A stretch of 27,280 bases of DNA from Limnohabitans sp. (GTDB taxonomy: Bacteria; Pseudomonadota; Gammaproteobacteria; Burkholderiales; Burkholderiaceae_C), in NCBI GenBank assembly GCA_023260735.1, contig JALQUL010000356.1:1-27280 (forward strand). Reading direction: 5' to 3'. The notes below the pieces were generated by a model. It worked only from the letters and a program-made list of their open reading frames with translations, did no database searches and was not told the origin of the DNA. The position numbers were made by a program, and so were the translations under genes. Positions within the stretch are counted from its first letter, which is position 1; every line of letters begins with the position of its first letter. Positions 15,646 to 23,999 of this stretch are shown piece after piece.

Positions 15646-16721
15646 TGCGATTCCTATTTAAAACAAATTACAACCAAGATATTCAGCTAGCTAAACATAG
15701 TGGACATGTGTTTTGGTATAGCCTGTTATTAGTGCTTTTAGTAGCTGCACCGTGGTTACTTTCTGAATATATATTGGCACAGTTAACCTTTATTTTGATC
15801 TATTCAATTGCAGGTTTAGGTCTCATGCTACTGGCTGGTTTTACTGGACAATTTTCGCTCGGTCATGCTGCTTTCTTAGGGGTAGGAGCTTATGTCCAAG
15901 GTTATTTAACTAACCATGGAGTGCCTTTCCCTGTCGCCTTATTAGCGGCTGCATTTATTTCTGCTTTAACAGGCATAGTAGTGGGTTTGCCTGCCTTAAG
16001 GGTAAAGGGAATTTATTTAGGTATTGCCACTATCGCTTTTGGTTATATCGTGGAAGAAGTATTTGCTAGGTGGGAGTCATTTACGGGGGGTAATGCGGGT
16101 ATGAATTTAAAGGCTCCCGATATTTTTGGTTTTAAGGCCGATACGGGGGAGTCTTTTTACGCAGTGTGTTTGGTCTTAACCATTTTAATCACTCTAGGGA
16201 TTCTCAATTTGTTGCGCTCCAGTACCGGTAGGGCATTTGTCGCTATTCGTGATTCAGAAATTTCTGCTCAAAGTATGGGTATCAATTTAGCCTATTACAA
16301 AACCTTGTCATTTGCTATTTCGGCGGCCTTAGCGGGTATAGCAGGTGCTTTATATGGGCACAACTTAAGATTTATTTCCCCCGATCAATTCAATATTATT
16401 CAATCCATTGATTTAGTTTTAATGATTGTGATTGGTGGTTTAGGTTTTGTGCATGGTGCGTTTTTAGGCGCAATTTTCTTAATTGCTATGCCGCAATTAA
16501 TTAATTCTGTAAAAGATTATTTACCTGCCGTTGTGGGACAAGCTCCAGGGCTTCAAGCTTTTGTATATGGTGTTGTATTAATTGCTTTTGTTTTGTTTGA
16601 ACCTATGGGTTTGTATGGTCGTTGGTTGAAAGTGCGAACCTATTTACAAATCTTCCCTTTCTATAGAAAAGGTATGTTCAAACGACAAAAGTCTTTCCAA
16701 AAATCCGATAGGCTGAAATAA
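15645..16721 (+). CDS. livM: Branched-chain-type ABC transporter permease LivM (second operon)
   Basis: This 358-residue multi-helix permease forms the membrane channel with the upstream LivH. Seen motifs are GLGLMLLAGFTGQFSLGHAAFLGVGAY (in adjoining segments), GLPALRVKGIYLGIATIAF, the coupling-loop GRAFVAIRDSEISAQSMGI, and GGLGFVHGAFLGAIF, with EPMGLYGRW near the end. A C-terminal basic tail (FYRKGMFKRQKSFQKSDR) follows the last helix. It starts at the A of the livH stop (one-base overlap), a standard sign of coupled translation. The same length as the region-1 LivM is coincidental; the sequences differ throughout. Confidence 0.93.
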   Translation: MRFLFKTNYNQDIQLAKHSGHVFWYSLLLVLLVAAPWLLSEYILAQLTFILIYSIAGLGLMLLAGFTGQFSLGHAAFLGVGAYVQGYLTNHGVPFPVALLAAAFISALTGIVVGLPALRVKGIYLGIATIAFGYIVEEVFARWESFTGGNAGMNLKAPDIFGFKADTGESFYAVCLVLTILITLGILNLLRSSTGRAFVAIRDSEISAQSMGINLAYYKTLSFAISAALAGIAGALYGHNLRFISPDQFNIIQSIDLVLMIVIGGLGFVHGAFLGAIFLIAMPQLINSVKDYLPAVVGQAPGLQAFVYGVVLIAFVLFEPMGLYGRWLKVRTYLQIFPFYRKGMFKRQKSFQKSDRLK

Positions 16722-16729
16722 GGTTAACC

Positions 16730-17527
16730 ATGACGGATATATTGTTATCAGCAAAAGATATTAGCGTACGTTTTGGCGGCGTATTAGCCGTTAATAAAGT
16801 GAGCTTTGATGTCAAAAAAGGTGAAGTATTTACCTTAATTGGCCCTAATGGTGCAGGTAAGACTACGGTGTTTAATTTAATCAGCCGAATTTACCAGCCT
16901 ACAGAGGGTGAGATCACTTATTTAGGTCAATCACTTACCTCACAACCCGCACATAAAATTGCGGCATTGGGTATTGCCAGAACTTTTCAAAACATTGAAT
17001 TATTTGAGCACGCCTCGGTGTTGCATAACTTGTTAATTGGACATCACACCCATAGGCAAACGGGTTTTTGGAGTGAAGTATTTTTTACCCAAAAAACTCG
17101 TCAAGCCGAAATCAAAGCACGTGAAAAAGTCGAAGAGATTATCGAATTTTTGGACTTGCAACATCACCGAGATTCTTTGGTGGCTGGCTTGCCTTATGGT
17201 GTTCGCAAGGTGGTTGAGTTAGCAAGAGCGTTGTGCACCGAACCTCAGCTATTATTACTCGACGAGCCATCGTCTGGTTTAAATGTTGAAGAAACCGATG
17301 ATATGGCTTTTTGGATTCAAGACATTAAAAACGAATTAGGCATTACCGTTTTAATGGTAGAGCATGATATGGGCTTGGTTTCTAAAGTATCGGATCGTGT
17401 AGTGGCGATGAACCAAGGTGCCGTGTTGGCAACAGGTACACCCCGAGAAGTGCAAACTAATGCAGCGGTGGTAGAGGCCTATTTAGGCTCAATTGATGAT
17501 GTATCTTCACTTCGGAGGACAAAATAA
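16730..17527 (+). CDS. livG: Branched-chain-type ABC transporter ATP-binding protein LivG (second operon)
   Basis: This 265-residue cytoplasmic ATPase has the Walker A loop GPNGAGKT at residues 38-45, the GIARTFQNIELF Q-loop, LPYGVRKVVELARAL in place of LSGGQ, Walker B LLLLDEPSSGL, and the switch histidine in LMVEHDMGL. All match the LivG subfamily. An AAGG ribosome binding site lies a few bases before the ATG. The stop overlaps the livF start in a TAATG. It should work as a heterodimer with LivF, feeding energy to LivHM of this operon. Confidence 0.93.
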   Translation: MTDILLSAKDISVRFGGVLAVNKVSFDVKKGEVFTLIGPNGAGKTTVFNLISRIYQPTEGEITYLGQSLTSQPAHKIAALGIARTFQNIELFEHASVLHNLLIGHHTHRQTGFWSEVFFTQKTRQAEIKAREKVEEIIEFLDLQHHRDSLVAGLPYGVRKVVELARALCTEPQLLLLDEPSSGLNVEETDDMAFWIQDIKNELGITVLMVEHDMGLVSKVSDRVVAMNQGAVLATGTPREVQTNAAVVEAYLGSIDDVSSLRRTK

Positions 17528-18336
17528 TGGCTGAAGTGATAAGTCCAGTCGTAAATGCAAGCAATGAAAACGTGTTGCTAGAGTTACTCAATGTAGAAAG
17601 TGCCTACGGCCCTATTAAAGCTATTAGAGGAGTAAGCTTAAAAGTGAGAAAAGGTGAGATTGCCACCGTATTAGGCTCTAATGGTGCAGGTAAAACCACC
17701 ATTCTTAAAACCATCTCAGGCATTATTGATCCTCGTAAAGGCTCAATTACTTTTAATGGCAAAGACATCACTGCTAAAGACCCTGCTTTTATTGTTCAAC
17801 AAGGTTTAAGCCATGTGCCAGAAGGGCGCGAGGTATTTCCATTACTTAGTGTCAAAGACAATTTATTAATGGGTGCTTTCACTCGTTCCGATAAAGATGG
17901 GGTAGCCAAAGATATTGAAATGGTTTATGACTATTTCCCAATTTTAAAAGAGCGAGCAACTCAAGACGCTGGTTTATTGTCAGGTGGTCAACAACAAATG
18001 TTGTCTATTTCTAGGGCTTTAATGGCAAGACCCAGTTTGATTTTATTAGACGAGCCCAGCTTGGGCTTGTCTCCTAAACTCACTAAAGAAATCTTTGAAA
18101 TTGTGGTGCGTATTAATCGTGATCAAGGCACTACCTTTTTATTAGTAGAGCAAAATGCCAATATGGCATTAAATGCTTCCGATTATGGTTATGTGCTGGA
18201 AAACGGCAGAATTGTAATGGAGGACACTTGTGAGCGCCTACGCGAAAAAGACGATATCAAGGAGTTTTACCTCGGTATGAAAGAAGAAGGTGTACGTGAT
18301 GAGCGTCGCTGGAAAAAGAAGAAAAACTGGAGATAA
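17527..18336 (+). CDS. livF: Branched-chain-type ABC transporter ATP-binding protein LivF (second operon)
   Basis: This 269-residue cytoplasmic ATPase has the Walker A loop GSNGAGKT at residues 50-57, LLSGGQQQMLSISRAL as signature, Walker B LILLDEPSLGL, and the LVEQNANMAL switch region with Q in place of H, as in LivF. An N-terminal extension of about 16 residues precedes the domain. The C-terminus is a basic tail, RDERRWKKKKNWR, comparable in place to the tail of the region-1 LivF. Coupled to livG by a one-base overlap. The acyl-CoA synthetase follows after 17 bases. Confidence 0.93.
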   Translation: MAEVISPVVNASNENVLLELLNVESAYGPIKAIRGVSLKVRKGEIATVLGSNGAGKTTILKTISGIIDPRKGSITFNGKDITAKDPAFIVQQGLSHVPEGREVFPLLSVKDNLLMGAFTRSDKDGVAKDIEMVYDYFPILKERATQDAGLLSGGQQQMLSISRALMARPSLILLDEPSLGLSPKLTKEIFEIVVRINRDQGTTFLLVEQNANMALNASDYGYVLENGRIVMEDTCERLREKDDIKEFYLGMKEEGVRDERRWKKKKNWR

Positions 18337-18353
18337 CACTGAGGTGCCATAAT

Positions 18354-20210
18354 ATGAGTACGCTTTGGAATTTGAATCATCTTAAACCCGAAACTAATGT
18401 AGTGTTGCAAGGCGACACTATTGCCCATCTGTTTTGGAATGCCGTCAAGCAACGAGGACCCAACACCTGGATGCGTCAAAAAGACCTTGGCATTTGGCGT
18501 AGCTGGACCTGGAACCAAGTTGCCACCGAAGTTAGTGAAATTACCGGTGGTTTATTAGCGTTGGGTTTTCAAAAAGGCGATACCGCCTCTATTTTGGCTA
18601 ATACAGTGGTCGAATGGGTGTGGTCTGATTTAGCCGTTCTATCAAGTGGTGGTGTGTGTAGTGGAATTTATCCCACTGATGCTGCTAGCCAAGTGCATTA
18701 TTTGTGCGAAGACTCACGTACCAGTATTTTGTTTGTAGAAGACGATGAACAGCTTGACAAAGCCTTAGAAGTAAGGTCACAACTGCCTTTATTAAAAACG
18801 ATTGTGGTTTTTGATATGGAGGGTTTAAGTAATATTCATGACGATCACATCATAAGTCTTGAGCAACTTAAAAAATTAGGTCGTGACTATTTAAAAAATA
18901 ATCCTAATGCGATTGAACAGCGCGTAGCGCAAGTTCAGCCCGATGATTTAGCGATTTTAGTGTACACATCAGGCACTACCGGACGACCTAAAGGTGCCAT
19001 GCATTTGCATAAGGGTTTAGTGTATTCAGCGATTGGTTACAACGTTTTATTGGCCCAGTATGAGTCCGATGAGCGTATGTGTTTCTTGCCTTTATGTCAT
19101 ATTGCAGAGCGTATGGGTGGTGAATATTTCCCGCTCTACACTGGGGCGAAAATTAACTTTGTAGAAAATCCTGAAACGGTTCCAGAAAACGTCAGGGAAA
19201 TTGCGCCTACTGTTTTTACGGCTGTCCCGAGGGTTTGGGAAAAGTTTTATTCAGGTGTGGTGATTGCTTTAAAAGAGGCGGGTTGGTTGCAACAAGCCGT
19301 TTATGCTTGGTCAATTAAAGTAGGCCTTACTATTGCTGACTTGGTATTAGCCGGAAAAAATGTTCATCCTTGGCTTAAATTAAAGTTTCATATTGCACGA
19401 TTTTTAACTTTAAACAATGTGAGAAAAATGATTGGTATTCATAGGGCGCGCTATTTAGTTACAGGGGCAGCTCCTATTTCTCCTGAGTTGATTAAATGGT
19501 ATTTGGCCTTAGGGGTGCCTATGCTTGAAGTATGGGGCATGACAGAAACTTGCGGAGCTTCTTCGGGTAATGTGCCACAAAAAATTAAGCTCGGTAGCAT
19601 TGGCCCAGCGGCTAGTTACAATGAAATGCGACTTGACCCTGTTACCCAAGAAATTCAAGTCAGAGGTCCTAATGTGTTTGCTGGTTATTTAAATCAGCCC
19701 GAAAAAACCGCCGAAACAATTGACGCTGATGGTTGGTTACACACAGGTGACGTGGGTAAATTGGATGAGGAAGGTTATTACAAAATTACTGACCGCATGA
19801 AGGATATTATTATTACCGCAGGTGGTAAAAATATTACGCCAAGTGAAATCGAAAACGATCTTAAGTTTTCACCATATGTTACAGATGCCGTCATTATTGG
19901 TGATAAGCGCCCGTACTTAACCGTTATTATTATGATTGATCAAGAGAATGTTGAAAAATATGCTCAAGATAATGATGTGCCATTTAGTAATTACGCTAGC
20001 TTGACAAGAACTGCAGCTGTGCAAGAATTGATACAGCAAGAGCTCGACAGAGTAAACAAAAATTTTGCAAGAGTAGAGCAAATTAAAAAGTTCTTCCTCC
20101 TTGATACGCAACTCTCAGCTGAAGATGAGGAGTTAACTCCCACCATGAAGCTCAAGCGCAAGTTAGTGGAGAAAAAATACAGTGCTCAAATTGAGGCAAT
20201 GTACCGATAA
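18354..20210 (+). CDS. Long-chain-type AMP-forming acyl-CoA synthetase
   Basis: This 618-residue ANL-superfamily ligase converts a carboxylic acid to its CoA thioester with ATP. The full motif set is present: the phosphate-binding loop YTSGTTGRPKG at residues 204-214, LPLCHIAERMGGEYFPL, FTAVPRVWEK, VTGAAPIS, WGMTETCG from residue 394, GWLHTGDVG, the hinge DRMKDIIITAGGKNI, and LTPTMKLKR at the C-terminus with the catalytic-type lysine. This resembles FadD15-like long-chain acyl-CoA synthetases. A GAGGTG ribosome binding site lies seven bases before the ATG. It lies between the transporter ATPase and binding-protein genes of the same operon, suggesting that it activates the imported compound. 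Substrate chain length is unknown. Confidence 0.92.
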   Translation: MSTLWNLNHLKPETNVVLQGDTIAHLFWNAVKQRGPNTWMRQKDLGIWRSWTWNQVATEVSEITGGLLALGFQKGDTASILANTVVEWVWSDLAVLSSGGVCSGIYPTDAASQVHYLCEDSRTSILFVEDDEQLDKALEVRSQLPLLKTIVVFDMEGLSNIHDDHIISLEQLKKLGRDYLKNNPNAIEQRVAQVQPDDLAILVYTSGTTGRPKGAMHLHKGLVYSAIGYNVLLAQYESDERMCFLPLCHIAERMGGEYFPLYTGAKINFVENPETVPENVREIAPTVFTAVPRVWEKFYSGVVIALKEAGWLQQAVYAWSIKVGLTIADLVLAGKNVHPWLKLKFHIARFLTLNNVRKMIGIHRARYLVTGAAPISPELIKWYLALGVPMLEVWGMTETCGASSGNVPQKIKLGSIGPAASYNEMRLDPVTQEIQVRGPNVFAGYLNQPEKTAETIDADGWLHTGDVGKLDEEGYYKITDRMKDIIITAGGKNITPSEIENDLKFSPYVTDAVIIGDKRPYLTVIIMIDQENVEKYAQDNDVPFSNYASLTRTAAVQELIQQELDRVNKNFARVEQIKKFFLLDTQLSAEDEELTPTMKLKRKLVEKKYSAQIEAMYR

Positions 20211-20269
20211 GTGAAGAGGGTTTGTTAGATTCCGTGCTTTTTAGTTTGACATTGATAACAGGAGACAAT

Positions 20270-21439
20270 ATGAAAAAAATCAAAATCGCAAGCTTGATTG
20301 CTATGGCGACATTAGCCATGAATGTAAGCGCTCAAGGCGCTTCTCAAGGTGTTTCAAAGAATGAAATTATCTTGGGTTCCATCCAAGATTTATCTGGCCC
20401 ATTGGCTGGTTTTGGTAAACAAATTCGTAATGGTCTTGAATTACGTGTTGCTGAAATTAATGAGCAAGGTGGTATTAATGGTCGCAAATTAGTGCTCAAA
20501 ATAGAAGACTCTGGCTATGATCCTAAAAAGGCAGTATTAGCAGCTCAAAAATTAGTCAACCAAGACAAAATTTTTATGATGGTGGGTCACTTAGGTACTG
20601 CTCAAAATATGGCCGCCATGCCAGTACAGTTCGAGAAAAACGTGATTAACTTTTTCCCCGTTACTGCCGCTCGTGAAATGTATGAGCCACTTAACCGCTT
20701 AAAGTATGCTTTTGCTGCCTCTTATTTCGATCAAATGAAAACCGCATTGCCACGTTTGATCCAAGATAAAAAACCGAAAAAAGTATGTATTAATTATCAA
20801 GACGATGAGTTTGGCTTAGAAGTCTTACGTGGTGCAGAAGAAGGCTTAAAAGGCTTGGGTTTAACTTTTGCTGAAAAAACTTCTTTTAAACGTGGCGCTA
20901 CAGATTTTTCTTCACAGGTTGCCAAGTTGAAGTCAGCTGAATGTGACTTTGTAGTTTTGGGTACTATTATTCGTGAAACCATTGGTACTATTGGCACTGC
21001 TAGAAAATTGGGTTACAACCCTACTTTCTTGGGCTCTAGTGCGTCCTATACTGATTTAATTCATAAATTAGGTGGACCAGCGATGAATGGTTTATATGCC
21101 ACTCACACAACCGCTAATCCCTACCTAGATGATGCTTCACAACCAATTCGTTTCTGGGCTAACAAGTACAAAACGAAATTCAATGAAGACCCAACTGTTT
21201 TCTCTGCTTATGGTTACACCATTATTGACACCTTTGCAGTTGCAGCAGGCAAAGCCGGTGCGAACCTGAACACCGACAGCTTTATTAAGTCAATGGACAG
21301 CATCAAAATTGCTCCAGATATTTTTGGAAGTCCTGCCGCTAGTTATTCAGCCACTAAACGTTTAGGCAATGATCAGTCTCGTATGTCTCAAATTACCGAT
21401 GGCAAATGGAAAGTAGTAATTGACTATCCAAGCAAATAA
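20270..21439 (+). CDS. livK: Periplasmic substrate-binding protein of the second Liv-type transporter (Peripla_BP_6 family)
   Basis: This exported 389-residue protein binds the substrate of the region-4 transporter. I chose the ATG at 20270 because GGAG lies five bases before it and a clean Sec signal peptide follows (MKKIKIASLIAMATLAMN, cleavage after VSA at residue 21). The open frame extends to a TTG at 20222, which would put extra residues before the signal. The mature part opens with SKNEIILGSIQDLSGPLAGFG and contains INEQGGINGRKLVL, the classic pattern of Liv-type binding proteins. It is the last gene of the operon, after the acyl-CoA synthetase, and is followed directly by a strong terminator. 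Confidence 0.92.
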   Translation: MKKIKIASLIAMATLAMNVSAQGASQGVSKNEIILGSIQDLSGPLAGFGKQIRNGLELRVAEINEQGGINGRKLVLKIEDSGYDPKKAVLAAQKLVNQDKIFMMVGHLGTAQNMAAMPVQFEKNVINFFPVTAAREMYEPLNRLKYAFAASYFDQMKTALPRLIQDKKPKKVCINYQDDEFGLEVLRGAEEGLKGLGLTFAEKTSFKRGATDFSSQVAKLKSAECDFVVLGTIIRETIGTIGTARKLGYNPTFLGSSASYTDLIHKLGGPAMNGLYATHTTANPYLDDASQPIRFWANKYKTKFNEDPTVFSAYGYTIIDTFAVAAGKAGANLNTDSFIKSMDSIKIAPDIFGSPAASYSATKRLGNDQSRMSQITDGKWKVVIDYPSK

Positions 21440-21452
21440 TTCAATTTGAACT

Positions 21453-21490
21453 AAAAAGCCCTCGGTAAAATGTTTACTGAGGGCTTTTTT
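21453..21490. terminator. Strong bidirectional intrinsic terminator
   Basis: The arms at 21453-21469 and 21473-21489 form a 17-base-pair stem (one G-U pair) with a three-base loop. An A5 run opens the left arm and a T6 run closes the right arm, so it works on both strands. It ends the second Liv operon on the plus strand and the converging acyl-CoA cluster on the minus strand. Confidence 0.93.
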
Positions 21491-21509
21491 ATTGTATTGT
21501 TTGGAGTTT

Positions 21510-22193
21510 TTAAGGCGCAGCACAATCTAAATTGTTAGCCAACCAACGTCGTCCTGCTTTTGGTTTGTTGAATTGCACCACTTGTACTAATTGGGTTGAC
21601 AGCAGGCCTTGTTGTAACGTTAATTCAACATCACTTGCCCATGCTGCACTGGCTAGTCGCCATTCTAAAATATCTTCACATTCGCTTTGCCATTCAGGAA
21701 TAGGAACTGGGTGACTGGTTCTAAAAATTCTTGCAATAGGTAGGTTATCAGGTGAATCGGAGCTAGGTTCCCATGCAAAGAAGTATTTTTGATTGGGTGA
21801 AAAAATCGGATAAGCATCAATTTTGGTTAATAGTCCCGATTGAAGACTCAATAAAAGCCATGTATTGCCCTGCGAAAATTGTTGTCTCACTACTAAATAT
21901 TGAGACTGAGGTAAATAGTCCGTAACCGCATAACGCGCTTGGGCATCTGAAATGAGTTTGGTTCGCCCTGAGGTTAACCTCACTACTAAATGTTCACCTG
22001 TATGAGAAACTATTTTTGAATGTTGTTCATAAACCTGTTTTGAAATGTGTTCAGCGCATAAGGCTTCGGACTCAAATGTTTGGCATTTTTGTTGCCAAGG
22101 GGTTTTTCCAGTTGCAAGTGCTTGACTATTAGCCATGCTATGTACAACCAATAAACTACATAAAACAATTTGTTGAATTGAAAATGGTTTCAT
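21510..22193 (-). CDS. Predicted secreted protein of unknown function
   Basis: I do not recognise this 227-residue protein. It has a Sec-type signal peptide (IVLCSLLVVHSMANSQA), probably cleaved between residues 23 and 28. The mature part has four cysteines: two near the start (residues 37 and 46), one in QSECEDILEW and one four residues from the end, in LDCAAP, which could make two disulfides in the periplasm. The middle is beta-rich in look, with NTWLLLSLQSGLLTKIDAYPIFSP. No catalytic motif, lipobox or membrane anchor is seen. It is the last gene of the minus-strand cluster, 20 bases after the thioesterase stop, and has no clear ribosome binding site. It has no evident link to CoA metabolism. 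Confidence 0.7.
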   Translation of the reverse strand: MKPFSIQQIVLCSLLVVHSMANSQALATGKTPWQQKCQTFESEALCAEHISKQVYEQHSKIVSHTGEHLVVRLTSGRTKLISDAQARYAVTDYLPQSQYLVVRQQFSQGNTWLLLSLQSGLLTKIDAYPIFSPNQKYFFAWEPSSDSPDNLPIARIFRTSHPVPIPEWQSECEDILEWRLASAAWASDVELTLQQGLLSTQLVQVVQFNKPKAGRRWLANNLDCAAP

Positions 22194-22213
22194 GAAAATA
22201 ACGAAAAAATAAT

Positions 22214-22702
22214 TTAAGAAACAATATAAGCCCCAGAGCCAGTCGATAATAACTTGCCGTCCTTGGCCCTAAACTCCATGCGAGTCGAAGCGACTCTAGA
22301 GCCTAGACGTAAAACTTCAGCATGCAGTTCAAACTCATCACTAATACCTGGGCGCAAATAATCAATACGTAGATCGATGGTACCCAATTTACCAAATCGG
22401 TGTAAACGCTGCATAGGTGCTTCATCCATATGCCTCGCTCCAATAGCTGCCATTACGGCTAGGCCACCCATTGCATCTAGTCCTGCACTAATGACGCCGC
22501 CATGAATTCGGTTATAACTAAAATGGCCTACTAAATCGGGTTTCATGGTAATTTTAGCGATTACTTTTGTTGGCGTAATAGAGGTAATTTTTAAACCTAA
22601 AACCTGATTAAAGACAATCATTTCTTCAAATATTTTACGTAAACCTTCGATAAATTCAGGTTCAAAACTCATTTCAGATAAAGGTAGGTTGGGGTGTTTC
22701 AT
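22214..22702 (-). CDS. PaaI-like hot-dog fold thioesterase
   Basis: This 162-residue cytoplasmic protein is a single hot-dog domain, the fold used to hydrolyse acyl-CoA thioesters. The central helix motif reads YNRIHGGVISAGLDAMGG, with the HGG and the aspartate of PaaI-like enzymes, followed by the strands LGTIDLRIDYLRPG and VASTRMEFRAKDGKLLSTGSGAYIV. The length is normal. It lies 28 bases after an acyl-CoA dehydrogenase and likely clears stalled or surplus CoA esters of that pathway. The ATG at 22702 has a weak AAGG before it; a second in-frame ATG (MSFEPEF, ten codons in) is also possible. Substrate unknown. Confidence 0.85.
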   Translation of the reverse strand: MKHPNLPLSEMSFEPEFIEGLRKIFEEMIVFNQVLGLKITSITPTKVIAKITMKPDLVGHFSYNRIHGGVISAGLDAMGGLAVMAAIGARHMDEAPMQRLHRFGKLGTIDLRIDYLRPGISDEFELHAEVLRLGSRVASTRMEFRAKDGKLLSTGSGAYIVS

Positions 22703-22730
22703 GCACAGCCTTATAAAAAATAAAATAAAA

Positions 22731-23951
22731 CTAAAAACTTTGTTTAGCTGCTAATTCTTTCATAATTTCTTCAGCTCCCCCACCAATCATCATGACTTTG
22801 ACTTCACGGTAAATACGCTCACAAGCAGTACCCCGCATAAAGCCCATGCCACCCAAAATTTGTACCCCTTGATCGGCACAAAACTGCATAGTTTGAGTGC
22901 AATGATTTTTTAGCAAACAAACATGTGCGACCCATTGAGGGTCGGGTTGATGATCGGTGAATGGACTGTAGTCAATTTGATCACAGACTCGCCACAACAT
23001 GCCCAAACTACTTTGAATGCGCATTTGCATATCCATTAATTTATGCAAAATGACTTGGTGTTCAATTAAGTTTTTACCAAAGGTTTGACGTTGTGAACTC
23101 CATGCGAGTGCTTCATCATAACAGGCTAATGCAAAACCAATAGCAGCAGCACTCATTGATAAGCGTTCGGCGTTAAAGTTAGACATAATCATTTTAAATC
23201 CAGTGCCTACTTCTCCCACTACATATTGGCTAGGTACTCTTACTTGATCAAAACGAATATGTGCAGTGTCAGAACACCACCAGCCCATTTTTTTTAACAA
23301 AGTGCGTTCTATACCAGGCAAATCAGTAGGTATTACAATTAATGAAATTCCTCTTGCTCCTTTAGTCATTTGACTGCCGTCTTTGGTGTAGGGGGCTTCA
23401 CCCGTCCGTACAGCCACTGTTAAATAATCGGCCCTATAACCAGACGTAATAAATACCTTTTCACCACTAATCACCCAGTCATTGCCATCTAAATAGGCAT
23501 GAGTTTTTAAGTGGGCCACATCGGAGCCACCATTGGGTTCCGTAATAGCTAAGGCGGCAATTTTTTCACCTGACAAGACAGCCGGAATAATCGTTTGTTT
23601 TAAAAAGTCGCTGCCATGATGGAGTAAAGGCGGAAGGGCAATGTTATGGGTTAATAGACTGGATAATAAGCCGCCACTTTTGGCATAACGACACAGGGCT
23701 AAAGACATCACAGAACGCATTCTATGACTGGCTGGAGAGCCACCTAGGGCTTGAGGATAAGCTATTCCTAATAAGCCAGCACTCGCTGCTTTTTGATGTA
23801 GTGGCCTAGGAAAAGCCTCTGCTTCATCCCACTCATTAATAAAAGGGGCAATTTCTTTTAAGGCAAAGCGTTTGGTATTATCCCAAATAGCGGTTAAGTC
23901 TTCATTGAGTTGTGGACGCCCATAATCTTGGTAAAGGTCAATATCACGCAT
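22731..23951 (-). CDS. Acyl-CoA dehydrogenase (isovaleryl/branched-chain type by catalytic residue position)
   Basis: This 406-residue flavoenzyme oxidises an acyl-CoA to the 2-enoyl-CoA. FAD and substrate motifs are visible: AALAITEPNGGSDVAHLKT, WVISGEKVFITSG, and QILGGMGFMRGTACERIYREVKV. The end reads MIGGGAEEIM, so the glutamate used by medium-chain enzymes (YEGT motif) is missing. A glutamate is instead present in FNAERLSM (residue 262), the position used by isovaleryl-CoA and long-chain dehydrogenases. A good AAGGA ribosome binding site precedes the ATG. The carboxylase gene lies 48 bases upstream. Leucine/isovalerate or methyl-branched terpenoid acyl-CoAs are plausible substrates by context, not proven. 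Confidence 0.88.
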   Translation of the reverse strand: MRDIDLYQDYGRPQLNEDLTAIWDNTKRFALKEIAPFINEWDEAEAFPRPLHQKAASAGLLGIAYPQALGGSPASHRMRSVMSLALCRYAKSGGLLSSLLTHNIALPPLLHHGSDFLKQTIIPAVLSGEKIAALAITEPNGGSDVAHLKTHAYLDGNDWVISGEKVFITSGYRADYLTVAVRTGEAPYTKDGSQMTKGARGISLIVIPTDLPGIERTLLKKMGWWCSDTAHIRFDQVRVPSQYVVGEVGTGFKMIMSNFNAERLSMSAAAIGFALACYDEALAWSSQRQTFGKNLIEHQVILHKLMDMQMRIQSSLGMLWRVCDQIDYSPFTDHQPDPQWVAHVCLLKNHCTQTMQFCADQGVQILGGMGFMRGTACERIYREVKVMMIGGGAEEIMKELAAKQSF

Positions 23952-23999
23952 AAAAATCCTTCATTTAAAAAAGCCGTGTCATGCAAAATACACCCGCTA

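Noticed and set aside
20222..20269. TTG-initiated N-terminal extension of the second binding protein
   Set aside because: It would put 16 extra residues before a complete signal peptide, while the ATG at 20270 has its own ribosome binding site.
20246..20274. TTGACA and TATGAA with a 17-base gap, a good-looking promoter before the second binding-protein gene
   Set aside because: The -10 element lies on the start codon itself, so a transcript would begin inside the gene. It is probably chance.
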